Source of the DNA: Lingula anatina
Lineage: Eukaryota; Brachiopoda; Lingulata; Lingulida; Lingulidae
DNA length: 64,000 nucleotides
NCBI RefSeq assembly: GCF_001039355.2
Contig: NW_019774280.1
Location: 100,428 to 164,427, forward strand
Reading direction: 5' to 3'
Below the pieces are notes generated by a model. That model had not been told where the DNA came from. It did no database searches and worked only from the letters and a program-made list of their open reading frames with translations. The translations under genes were made by a program, and so were the position numbers. Positions 26,387-40,200 of the stretch are shown in pieces (the stretch's first letter is position 1; each line of letters starts with the position of its first letter).

Positions 26387-29300
26387 CATTATTATTATGA
26401 TCACATACTCTGTAAGCCCAGTCCCAGCAGTTCTCCTAGTGTCATTCTCTTCAGTGTGTCATTGTCAATGGCAATGGCGCCTCCCGTGACGCGGACCAGC
26501 TGTTTCCAGTGCCGCGTCCTCATGGCGGGGTTACTGAGGTCATCTATCAGAGGCAAACATGCCTGGAATGTGATCACAGAAGTATTAGAAACTTAATGAT
26601 ACAAGCAAAGCATCAGCAGTTATAGTTTACTGACAAGGCTAAGAAATATCCCATTATTGTGGACTAAATATGTATCAAACATACTAGAACACTTGAGTGG
26701 TGGTGATGCTCTCATGCAAGACAATTAAGCTGTTTACACTGACTGCAACTCAGCAAGAATCCCTGCTGAGATAGATCGATTCTGCCAATAGGATAACTTT
26801 TAACCTGAACATAGCCTAAGTAATACCCCATTATTGAGAAGTAAAAACTGACCTGTATGGTGGTGATGCTCTCATGGAGTCCCATGAACACATCCCAGGG
26901 CTGTATGTCCTCAGGCAGGGCACGGACCACCTCAATCTGTTTGCCTGTCTCCTCTCTCAGGAACTTTGTGTTCATCTTCTGCCATCTGTGACGCTTCCAG
27001 TCACTCTGCTGCTCATCTATGATTCTATAGGGGTAGGTAGATGTGTTCTTTTTTAAAACTGATTTGATTGAGTTCAATTTTTTTTTCAAATTTAAAATTG
27101 TCAATGAATTAAGAAGGGGTGGACTGAGAAAATAACCAAATTAAATTCAAACAATTTTATATGGATATGCAAAAAGATTTCACCCCCCCCCCAAAAAAAA
27201 AAATAATAATAATAATAATAATTAAAAAAGAAAAGCTTGCTTAAATAAAATATGTAACAATGCAATGCAATTTGTCAATGCATTTTCGATATAAACTTAT
27301 TATATATGTACAGCCTTTACTTTGCTTGGCCCTGTTGATGATCATTTAATATTATAATAATTCTTAATCTCATAATTCTAAATCTGTATCAATTACCAAC
27401 TATATTGATACTGATTTCTCAAAATAAGTTTCCCACTTTTTCCATATTTTTCTCAAACAATCAGCCAGATATATCATGTTGTGCAAGCATTTTTATTTTC
27501 AAACAAGAGTCAGGATGATCACTGTTATCCAAACTAGAGCCAGACAACTTACCTGACAGTCTCCCAGACATGTTTGAGATTATTGAGTTCATGTCGACAC
27601 TGAGGAAGAACTGAGAAGTTGACCACTGATGTCTCTAGCAAGTCTTGTAACTCAATGAGATCCTGTGAAGATAATTTTAATAATTGAATATTAAGAAAAA
27701 AAAGGACCAGTCCCCTCCAAGGCAACAATAAAAAAATTCAAATTTTGTTTCACAAGACTCTAAAATGTTCCAAGATACAAAAATGATATAAAAATATCAA
27801 AACAAGCAAACAAGCCTAGAGGTAGCATTTTGTCAAGTCAACATACAAAGCACATTATCTATTATTTCTTTTTTGCCTCATTCTCCAGTACAGTGAGTCT
27901 CTTGACATAGTTGTCTATCTTACCTGTGCTTCATTCTCCAGTACAGTTAGCCTCTTGACATAGTTGTCTGTCTTACCTGTGCTTCATTCTCCAGTACAGT
28001 TAGCCTCTTGATATAGTTGTCTATCTTACCTGTGCCTCATTCTCCAGTACAGTGAGCCTCTTGACAAAGTTGTCTATGATGGTCCAGGCATCCCCTATAC
28101 TGCAGTCTCGCTGGTAGACATCAGAACTCTCCAGCTCTCCGTTCAACATCATTACTCGCTCTCCAAATGCAGCAAGGTCCTGTAAGAAACATGAACATAC
28201 ATTATTATTTTATATAAAATGAATGTAATATATGGTTAAATAAAAAGAGCTATTTCTTTAAGATGATTAATTTTTGGAAGTATATGTTCTTACGTATGAG
28301 AGTGCAGTAACACTGTTCCTGATAGATGTGCACATGTGACCATGTTACATTGGTAATTAAGTTCTTAGCCAGGGAACCTGACTTGAGTTTTTTTTTTTTT
28401 TGTCAAACTGGGGCCTGGACAACTAACCTTGGTGATCCTCTCTGACTCCTCTTGAATCCTGGGACCCAGTCTCTGTTTGGCCAGGGACACCTTAGTCTTG
28501 AGGTTGTTCCACCTGCCAGGGGCGGCATTGAACAGAAGCTGGGTGGACTCAGGCAGCTTCTGGCCATATTTCTTCAACAGAAGAACTGTCCTGTGCATGG
28601 CGGCAAACTTCCCGTCCATTTCCTGCTGCTGGGCTGATACCTAGGGTTAGAAAATGATGTTTTGGTAATAAAATACTTGTAGGTGCTTAGGCAGGGTAGG
28701 TTCAGGAGGATTGAAAGAACTGGCCTTTTGGCTTGAAAAGGCCCTTTTTCAATTCACATTTTATTCGGGTTCTATGCCAAGTTTCAACTCTTCCCCTTCG
28801 TTACGCAAGTCATCTTATTCAAAAGTCCAAGGTTATCCATTTTATATCAGTTTTCAAAGAGACGTGAATCTCTGTATGATCTCTATCTTATCTCCTATAA
28901 TATTCTAATACTCTATCTCTGCTCATGCCTGTGCACACACACACACACATACACACCTCGTTGAATAATCTCATCATCTTCATGAAGGAGGCGGTATCTC
29001 TCTCCTCTCCAGTGATACTCTCAATCTCTGGCTCTGTTCTCCTCAGGAACTGGTCTAGTCCTTCTAACATGTTGGTCACCTGGAAATACACAGTCAAGGT
29101 ATAGTGATTACATTGTGTCCTTCCACTCCACCAGAGAAAAATAATAATTATAGATTATCTCAATGTGGATAGGACACGGTTATCAAAGGGCAGCTAGTCA
29201 AGACTGTCGAGTCACAGATGAAGAACTTTGTAGTTACAGAACTTGAAAAAATTACATTCTTCTGATTTTTAAAATGTCCAGTATAATGGAATGTCTAATT

Positions 29301-32300
29301 GCTGTAGTTATCTCTTAAAATTATACTTTTAAAATTATTTTAGATATTACTTTTTAAAAATTCATCACAGTTTGCCCCTCACACAAATGTATTATCTGAC
29401 AACCAGCCAAATAACTTTTTAAAACCTTTCAAATATACTTTTAAATATACCCAACAAATACCATCATGTGTTTTGGTAAAATCATTCACTCATATTATTC
29501 AAATCAGTTAACCAATCCTAATCCCATTGAAAACACTCACCTGATCAGACAGGTACTTTGTGAAGGTCCACATCCACTTACTGGCGTAGGTGGTCAGGAC
29601 TTGTTTGATGGGCTTCAGGTCCACCCTCAGCCAGCCCACATCCTGGTGACCCTGGAGCTCGCTGATCTCGTCCCGCGCACGCTACAGAGCAAATAGAATG
29701 AGGTTAATGAGAAATCAAATAGAAAAGAAAAGCTGGCTTATCTCCTCCCTCACACACTAAATATCAAATAGAATGGGACTTGTAAGAGGATGAGGCAAAT
29801 ATAAATTAAATAAAATTGATTCATGATAGTATGAGGTCATTATAAATCAAACAGAATGTATTTATAAGATAACGAGTCCATTTTAAATTCATAAAATAAA
29901 ATGACAAGAACTATCAATGATGAATTTGAACTGACCCTGTGAAAAAAGAATTGAATGATGATTAGAAATAAATATGAAAGAAATTACATAGATTTCAGTC
30001 AAAATAGAGTAAATGTACCAAAGATAATGACCATCCTCAAAGAGAATAAACATAGGTCAGAATAGCTGGCATGACTGAAGTTTACTGAACTCTCAACACT
30101 ATAAATAAACTCACCCTATAAATATCTATCTCAGAATCAAACTCATCAATAGAGGGCACTTTGCGATCAGATTCTCGCGTCTGTTTGGGAGTGAGGAAGG
30201 TCTTCTCTGCTGTGCCCATCAAACCTGCCTCCTCAATGCTGCTCTTAGCTGACGACACTCTGCAATACACCATGATACAAGATAAATACTTCATCACTGC
30301 CTTTGAAAATGTTGTAATGAAATAGTGAGATTTATGTCAGGTAATAAATAGACCACGTGGTCTTGAAAAGACTTGGCATGCTCAAACTTGTTGAAACATT
30401 CACATATATCTTGGCTCACCAACATTTATTCATTTATTTCATTTATGGCCAAATTTTTCATTTTCTCAGTTCAATAGAAACCATATAACAAACACCTTCA
30501 GTAAAACTGAAAAAATATAATCTGTAGTTTTAGTAACAAAAGGACTTCCACTTTCTTCTGAACTTTGTGCATATTCATGTACGCAGAGATTATTTCAGAT
30601 GTCACCAACCTTGAGGCACTGGACCTCGCGCTGGCCACATCACGGAGCCGTGCTGCCTCAGTTTTGGCAGATGTTCTCAGCGGATTGGGTGACATTTTTC
30701 CACTCAAGAAATCTTGGAATGTCTGGTTCACATCTTGGATCCACAGGAATTCATATTCTTGAAATAGCTCGTATAATTTCTGTAAAGACAAAAATAAAGA
30801 GGCATCAAAATTGAATTCAAACTGTTTTAAACAACCCTACAGGTTTTGTAACTTTCCACAGCATTATCCAGTTTAATGTTCATGTATTTTTTTAAGGAAA
30901 TTAATCACCAATCCAATAAGCTTGGTTCTTAAAATAGACATAATACCTATGAACACTTACCCAATACCAAATACGACAAAGATGAAAATTAACCTCTGAT
31001 ACACACACACACACACTTCCGCATATTGGCGAGCATGCCAGAGTAATATAATACAGAAATAAAGTTCTGAGAAACCTTCAAACTTGTCGTAATATTCCCT
31101 CTCTCATGACTCAGTGACAAGCTATATTTCAGACAGAACCTTTGTAGGTACAAACATGGCCTCCTACACATGGTCAGCTTGACCTTTGACCCACCTTGCA
31201 CTCCTCAGCATTGTCCTTGACGACCTTGATAATTTCATCCACCAGTTGTTGGACCTCCACATCAGCCTCTATATAATCCTGATAGGTGCCCTGAAACATT
31301 ATAGAACACATCACAGCATGTGCTCAATCTCACTTTTATAAAAAAATATTTTAATATTCTTCCATAAATTAAAATTGCCAAAGTCAAAACTACTCAAATA
31401 TACTTCTTATTCTAATTTACTTTTTTCTAAAGTATATTACATTTCTGAAGTGGATGCGATCCCAAAGGGGCTTACACTATAATTGTATACACTATTTTGA
31501 TATCAGAGGATACCAGGTCCTTACCTTGGGTCCCATCATGGTCACCAGTTTGCCTCTCTCCAGGAAACTATTCAACCACTTCTCCACTGTTTCCTGTACA
31601 CTGATATCAGAGGTGGTTTGGTCAAGAGGAGGTTTGTAGGCCACTGCATTATCTATTAACTCTAGCCTGATGGTCAGAATGGGGATCACAATGTCATCTC
31701 CCTAGAAAATAATACCATCAACTGATTACAATTTGTTTTAACTTTATCTATTTCACACCAAATACAGGATAGGTCAGAAATGGGGTAGATTTTTGTGGCG
31801 ATAAATCAGTCAATTATTTAAATAGTTAAGTAATTAAAATAATTAGTCAATTTGCCAATTAACTAGTTTGAGAGACTCCGGATGATATCCTAGCACAACC
31901 TTTATGGGGAAATGATCATATTAAGATCAATAAAAAGATAATCTTCTATAAACCTTGGTTTCGAAAAGGAGTGCTTTACGTTAATGACCTGATTGATAAT
32001 ACTGGTTCAGTAAAAAGTCTAGACGTTTTTTGTGATGAATATAATATAGATTGTAATTTCCTTGACTATCAAGCCGTCATCAGCGCTTTACCTTCTGCCT
32101 GGAAAACTGTTATAAGAGGGTGTCAAAAGAATCTTGCAGCAATAACAAATAAAAATCTCGTATTATTAAAATCGAAAAACAAATTAACGAAACTCTTTTA
32201 CCCGAAATTTATTTCGGATAAGGAAGCAATACCTCTTAACATCCATAATAAGTGGATGGAAAAGCTGAACATTGATTTTCCAAGTGAAAAGTGGAAGCTA

Positions 32301-34255
32301 GTTCATGCATTGCCCTTTCGAGAAACCAATGATCATAAACTTCTCACATTGCAATTTAGAATTTTACATAGAATTTATTTTACGAACTCGATGCTTTTTA
32401 AATACAATATGTTAGAACATGAGCGATGCACTTTCTGTAATGACCCAAAAGAAACTTTATTGCATATTTTCTGGGACTGTACATATGTTCAAGCTATTTG
32501 GACTTGTCTCATTCAGAACCTACGTACACAGTACTCTGTTGAATTAAAACAACAACCGTGCTTGTTTATATTTGGAATCCTGGACGACAGCCCTCTCTTA
32601 GGTATTAATCTACTACTTCTCTATATAAAGAAATATTTCACTTTATGTAGACAGAATAAAATTACACCTCTTTGGAATGCCTGCAAAAAGTATTTGGAAA
32701 AGCAAAAGATAATAGATTTTCAATCTTTATACCTACTGGGTCCTCAAAAGGCAGATAATCTAAGGAAAAAATGGGACAGTATAGAAAAAATATTGATATG
32801 AATAAAAAAGAACATTTGTTGTAGACTAGGCCTAATAAGATTCTTTTATTAAAAAAATTCTACATGTATTTTTAATCAACATTTGTAAGAACTTTATTTG
32901 TAGTGTGTGAATGGTGTGTGGAAGGTGTATTTGTCTCTTATTGTGTTGTACATGTCTTGTATTAATTTTCGTGAATAAAAAAAAAAAAAAATAAAATAAA
33001 ATAAAAAAAAAAAACTAGTTTGAGAGAGAGAGAGAGAGAGAGAGTGGCATACCTCACACAAATTGGCCTGTACAATGGTATTCAGCATGGAGCGTAGACT
33101 GGTCAGGGTGGACTGCTTCAGACCATCTAGGACTATAGCATCTATATAGTCAACATAGTCCTCCCAGGCTGGGGACGCCTGACTGATCTCTACAGCCTAG
33201 AGTGAAATAGACACATCACTTAAAAATTCAAATTCTGTTGGAAAGAATTTCATCAGATGTGTTATGTTATTAGAATAGAGTAATTTTCTTCAATCAACAG
33301 ATAAATATTCAGGGGCAAATCCAGAGATATTTTCTGACAGTCTTCCAAATTATCTTTGTTGATCCATCCTCCAATTTTTACCATCTTGCGACAGAAAAAA
33401 TTAGATGCCTGTCAAAGTAAACTTTAAAATTCTGACTGTCTTCCAGAAGACCTGTATGTGTGTCATATTATGTATATATGTGTGTATATGTATATGTATA
33501 TGTTTAAGTATATGTTTAAGTATGTACCACAAATGAGGATTCCAGCAAACTGTGAACTCTGTTTCCTCCTGGGGTGACATGGCTCTCAAAGTCTTCAATG
33601 AGTTTACTGAAAGTTAATATTAAGAAAATTAAATATATCAATAAATTGAAATCAAATTCAAATGAGGGATTTTACCACGGAATTAAATAAAAGTGAATCC
33701 AATTAAAGCTGATTTAAAAGAATATTAAGTCCATCCTTTGACACAAAGGACATCATTCAATAAAAATGGACTTAAATAAAAGAATTTGTTTATTTGAAAT
33801 CTAATTTACTCTAGTACTTTGTGCAGACAATTAAAATACTAAATGACCTAAATATAATTCAATTGTAAAAAAATATCTAACAAGCCTTACTTCTGCATGC
33901 TAATCAGCTCATGCATGTGATAACTCCGCGCAGGATCACGTGATCCAAACACATCCACAACACCTTGCGACCAAGAACTCGTGATGGTGGCGATATCGTG
34001 GCAATTTGTCTGGACAATGTCCAGGTTCTGGTGGACGTCCATGCAGACCAGAGCTGTGGCTTGCTCTATGAAGTCTGCTGATTCCTCTGTCTTCCAGGTA
34101 TAATGGTAGAGACCCTGTTCAAATAACTGGAAGAAAAATATGCATAATCAAATATTCAGCACTAACTATCAATAAATTATTGAAATTAAAAAATTTTAAA
34201 AATTATTTGCAAATCTTTAAAAAAAAGGAAAAAAATAAAATAAATAATAATAATA

Positions 34256-34317
<62 letters not shown>

Positions 34318-35726
34318 AGCCTTCAGAAGGCTTTTGTTTACACTTAACTATGCATATTAAAGTTTAAAAAAAGAGACTGGTTTCAAGGTAAAAATAATTA
34401 GAAAAGTGCAGAAAACTAAAAAGGAAAAAAAAAAAGAAAATTGATGCAGATTCAAAAAATTTAAGTCAATTACTACATCAGGTACTTACACTGTCAATCT
34501 TGGCCAGTTTCCTCTCAAACAATGGCTTCTCAAAGTCTGTGATATTTTTCATGACGGTGTTGTAGTTGGACACAATGGTCTCCAGTCTGGTGGCAATCAC
34601 GCGGAGCTCCTTCGAGTTGGTATTCCTGAGAAGTTCCCGTGCCGGAGCAGGCAGTTTCAGATGAAAAGGCTCTTGGGATAGGTAATGAATCTCGCGCAGC
34701 AGCAGAAGCAGTTTGGGGTCAAGGTTAACATGGACAACTTGGGGACGGATTTCTGTTTCTTCATCGTATTCTTCTGCTACCTGTTTATAAAATGAATTAA
34801 AGCATTTTAAATTCAGTACCAATAATAACATTTTCAATGGGAGATCAAAATTTTCAATGCACTTCTCTTTTATTTCTAAACTTCTACCAATTTTCTAGGC
34901 AAACAATGAAAGTTTTTACAATTTTGTGTCTAATGCATACTTTATGCCTGTAGTATAATTTTTATGATGATCCAGTTATGACACAAGTATTAAGTTAAAC
35001 AGGCTTACCAAGAGAGGCTGTTTAAGTCTTGCTGTCAATTCTGCAGCAATGTTTTCCTGCCAGTCCTTAACAATCTTCGTCTCAAACCTAATGATGAAAG
35101 TACAGATATTTATACAGAGTGAACAATTAATAAAATTCGCTGTCATTGGTGGTATTTAAATGTAGACTTAACAGAAATGCAAGAGTTACATATGTGTGTG
35201 TGCATGTAAAGATGTAATACGTAGTAGTAAGGGTAGCTTTTTCATCCACCTGAAATTGTAGAAATGGTTGAGAACATACAAGCATCATGGAATAGATAGA
35301 TGAGCATGAATTTAGCATTGGCTAAAGTATTTCGGCATTTATTATTTCACATTCTCTCATAGCTTCTTACTCTCCTATCTTGTCAGCATAGCCTCTAACC
35401 CACCTTTGAAGGTCCCCCATGGCCTCGGAAAAGGCATCCCTTAGCTGCCAACCTGCGTCTCCCTGCAGAGAATGGGGGCTGACACGCTTCATTTTGTCCA
35501 TTGGATCCTAAAAATATGAAGGCAGCTTTGAATTCTCTGGGGATACCATAAATGAAAATTACAGGTTGACTCATAATTTTTATCATTTTAGTTTTCAAAA
35601 TGATTTCACGAAATTTGGTGAATGCATAAAATACAAGTCACTGTGGATACTGCATCACACTCCTTTTAACTGTGAAAACTCAAATGTGTGAACACTGATG
35701 TGTGAGTGTGTGTGTGCATGCACGAA

Positions 35727-35803
<77 letters not shown>

Positions 35804-37177
35804 ATGTTTATGCCTTGATCAGAAGATAGAAAGCTGATATGGTAATACATTGCTTTAATGTGAAACATTGTGCTTTTTTAACTGTGACATATACTCCTAA
35901 AGTGTACTCATATGGACAAAAATACTAGTACAGTGTTGGATCTGTACTATTCAATCTGATGCAAAAGGTCAGCTGGAATCTGTGGTGAACAGATTGTCTC
36001 CAGCCCAGAAATACACCACCTGAGTGGATGGACTGGTTGGTGGAAATATGACTATAATTACCAATTGATGTCACATTTCAGCCCATATGAATACACCTTA
36101 TTTAGGAATCAAACCTTAATATAGACATCTACACACAGTGCAATGTGCATTCACAAACATATGTCAACCAAACTGAAAACACTGCATACAGCAAAAGTGC
36201 TGACAATTCCATCTAAAATCCAGTGGGTAATTTAAAAGTTGACATTAATTGCTTTCAAAAGCATTTGACAGTGGTAGTAGATAAAATGTGACATTGGCAG
36301 CATTGTGTGAATTAGATCAATGATGAAAAAACAACAGAAAAACAAGTCTTGTGCTATGTTGCCAGGATGAAACGGAATTCAATAGGCTAACCATGCATTG
36401 TTTTAAAATATGTGCAATCAAAATCTTGAAAAGCATGTTAAAACCGTGTAGCAGTGTTAGTGAGTCAGAGTAAATTTTAGTACCTTAACAACTATAGTAA
36501 GCATGCTCATATCTACCTATATTTGATTAAATTCAACAACTAGCCTATAAAGTACAGTACAGTAAGTAAAGTACTTACTGTACTATAAAGTACAGTAAGT
36601 ACTTTACTCAAATTAAGAGCAGTAAAAGTAAATAACATGCAAAGATACGATTCTGTTTGTTTAATATCCTAAGGATCACAGCGTGACATGCTAGTAAACA
36701 AAAAGTCTATTATAAATCCATAGCTTGTTTCTATCCACATGAAACAAAGTGTCACATTAATGTTAATTTAAAATCATTTCATCCAGCTATAGTTTTACAT
36801 TGATCAGTTCCAGAGATCCTAGGGCAGACCCAGATAATCTACTGAGACCAAATTCCTTCATCTTATCCATAGGCCCCTAAATTGAAACCAATATTATAGA
36901 ACAGCAATGAAGTTGAGTTTAGTAGACAATACAAGCATAAGCAGCGTGGAATTAATGGAGCGCTGAAGTCAATGGAACATGATGGACACAGTACAATTTT
37001 AAAAGACAGGACACGTTTAATTATAAGGACACTAATTTCCATAGTAAATATACATGCAAATATGTGGCCAGATTATGATTTGTATCCACACTCATACGCA
37101 CACACACATGCACAATAACATAAACACACACAGACACATGCATATGCAAACATGCTTTAACACATGGCGCTATACAC

Positions 37178-37267
<90 letters not shown>

Positions 37268-40200
37268 CGTACACGCCCATACACAAACACAAAACATTTG
37301 ATTACATATGTGCATATGGCTTGTTTCAGCCACTCAGCTTTAACTTCATCTGGTCTGATAAAAATAAACAAAGCTGAAAAAAGCATCAAAATTTCAGTCA
37401 ACAAATTTTTGTATGCACTGGACTAAAAACCTATGTCTGATAACTTAACACAGAAATTGAACTCAAGTTTGGCAAAAATTAAGACAATTTGACTCAGACT
37501 GAAACAAACAAAAAAAAAAAATGCGGCAGCAAGAGCAGAGAGCGGCATAAGCGTGAGAGCGTGGCTCAGCAAGTCAATAAAATCCAACCCAGCACAGACT
37601 TGCCATTACCTGTATCCTCTGCTTCAGCCCATAGACCCACAACAGCTTACTGACGACAGGCGGGAAGTTCTTGTGTAACGGGGCCTTGCGCTCATTCAGT
37701 TGAAACAAAGTCCGCACTTGGATTAATTCCTCTGTGAAGGATCGTACCAAACGCTGGTCCTTATCCTTTAAGTTGGCCTAGAAAAAAAAGCAAGGTAAGA
37801 ATGCACTTATTTGAAATTGAAATTGCAATGCTCAAAATTCTAAAAGCTAAGAAATTGGCTTTATAAGTTTCTCTTCCGTTTTAATTCAATTTGAAAATCT
37901 TTCAGCTGACCCTCAATCAATTTTCTGCAATTTACAGACTTCTCAGACTGTTACAATTTTTTCTAGACAGATAAATATATTAAATGACTACATTTGAATC
38001 TAATTTCTAAATAACAAGACTCTACAGTACTCCTTAACACCAAGAAGAAAACACAATCTGGCAAATAATTTAAAGGGATTTAATAGCTTCAAGTGTGTCT
38101 AAAACTCACTTTGGTAATTTGACATACGTCTGTGGATTAGACTTGTACAGAATGACCTTTCCCACCTAACCTTTGACCTTTGACCTACCTGTACCAGCTC
38201 CCTGGAGCTAATTCCCTCAAACACCTCCAGGAGGCGCAGCTGTGACCCTATGGTAGGACACTGCTGAAAACTCATTCTCAGGATACCAGCTATTTTTCTC
38301 TCTAAGTCCTAAAATATACAAATAATAAAATTAATCTACTTTATATTAATAATTTTGAAATATTTTACTTAATTATCATCTTATTATTTTAGAGTTCAAA
38401 ACGGGCCTGTCTGTGTAAGGTTTTCCTTCTCGCTTTCTTTCATTCTATCCCTCAGTTATTTGCCGAAAGAAAAGTTAATTACTGAAGAAGAAAAAAAATT
38501 TTTTAAGTCACAACCAACTCACCTTTTAAACTTAAAAAAATAAAAAAATTATAACAAATACAAAGCCTACTGACTTTTATAACCCACTGCCTATGTATGA
38601 ATCTTCTGAGACAATACCATACAATACCTTGACAACGGTCCTAAATGTGAAGAAAGCCTTCTCAAACGCCTGCGTCCCATCCACACTCAGAACATTCCCG
38701 ACGTGTGCAAAGAAATCATCCATCGCACGTGCGTAGTTTGAGTGGATCTCACGCACAAGGGCATCAAGACTGTGACTGCCAGCGCCCCCTATCTCTGCAG
38801 CATCAGCAAGGAGGCGAAAGTGCCTGGTGGTTTGCACAAGTTCCAAGACATCATTGCATCTGAATTGAACAGTTAGGTTTATAATATGAGATGACAACTG
38901 GTCACATAGAAGAATGTTGTCCCACATAATTGTAAACTTCAAAGCATTTTGTAAAAGCCACATGAATGAGTATTTGGTTCAGCAAAATGAAATCCAGACT
39001 GGAGTAGTGAGTAGTATCCAGAGATTTTTTAAAATCATTTTTAACCCTTTTTTGTGTTGAAAGTCTTTGAGTAAATAACTAGGCAATATAACAACATTTT
39101 GCAGAATTCTCCATTCCAGTTTTTTCCAATAAAAACAGTTAGATAATCCTTAATTAGAAAATTCAACAAGAAAAAGAAAGCAAATTCCACATTCAATGAA
39201 AAAAAAATTGGTGCATACAGGACTTAAGTGAAGTCTCTTAAGAAAAAACTTTAACACTTTTTTACCCTCATGCTGAAGTTATCCGATAAACTTGCACTTA
39301 TAATTATGTGTAAACTTGATCATAAACACACAATATCCATACTATTATTATAATCATTATCATAATTACCTTTCCATGAAGCTGTTCAGTAAGTCAAAAC
39401 AGGGCGCATTCCTAGGAGGCCAGGGTGAATTGAGGAACAGTTCCTCCTCTCCTGGGGCGTCTGTGCTGACATCCGTCTCCTGTCGTCTCAGTCCGTACTT
39501 GGGCTGGTATGCATGCGGCCCATATAGCTTCGTGGTCCAGATCTCTCCTGTCGGCCGTCTGATCCTGTAATTTTCAGTAAATAAAATAAGAAATGTTATT
39601 CTAAAATAGGCTTTTTATTGCCTCTGGAGTAATGGTGATTAAATGAGCTAATTGTTTCTAAAGAAACCAAACTTTTTTCCACCTGTAAGGTATAAAATTT
39701 CAATCGATCGATACTTCGCCAAACCTATGACAAGTCAGCCATCTTGCCAAAGCAATCTGAGGAAGGGTGAAAGCATCTGGGATATAAGAAAATGATCAGT
39801 CTTGTAGGAGACAATTTACTTTACACTGAAAATGGTACATACAACTGTATGTGCAATAAGTAAGTATGCTGAACGTACCTTAAGTTTTATTATGATTTGT
39901 TAATAACGTACTTCTGATGTAAAATCAATAATATTTATCAATGTGTGTGAGTGTGTGTGTGTGAGAATGCTTGAATGCATTCCTGTCCTGAGATATGCAC
40001 TGATATATCTCTATTGTAGGCCTTTTCCATTTTTAAAGCAAATTATCAAATCAACTGAATAAAAATCGATCATGACTACCATATCTTATACATATTCAAC
40101 AGATCAAACACAAAAGAAAACATAAAAACTCTGCAATTCACAAACCAGTTCAGACTGCACTTGTACACAATTCCAGAAAGACAAACAACAAACACTTTAA

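Noticed and set aside
31971-32801. 276-codon open frame as a host gene
   Set aside because: Zinc-knuckle LINE C-terminus, A-rich tail and target-site duplication show it is a retrotransposon fragment.
35680-35868. Open frame over the TG tract
   Set aside because: Same reason: microsatellite translation in an intron.
37021-37404. Open frames of HTHTHT or VCVCVC residues on both strands around the CA tract
   Set aside because: They are translations of a dinucleotide repeat inside a dynein intron; no splice sites or protein similarity.
38174-38186. Perfect TGACCT-T-TGACCT (DR1 nuclear-receptor element)
   Set aside because: It lies beside the splice donor of dynein exon 11 within an intron; a 13-bp match is expected occasionally in 64 kb and nothing else suggests an enhancer.
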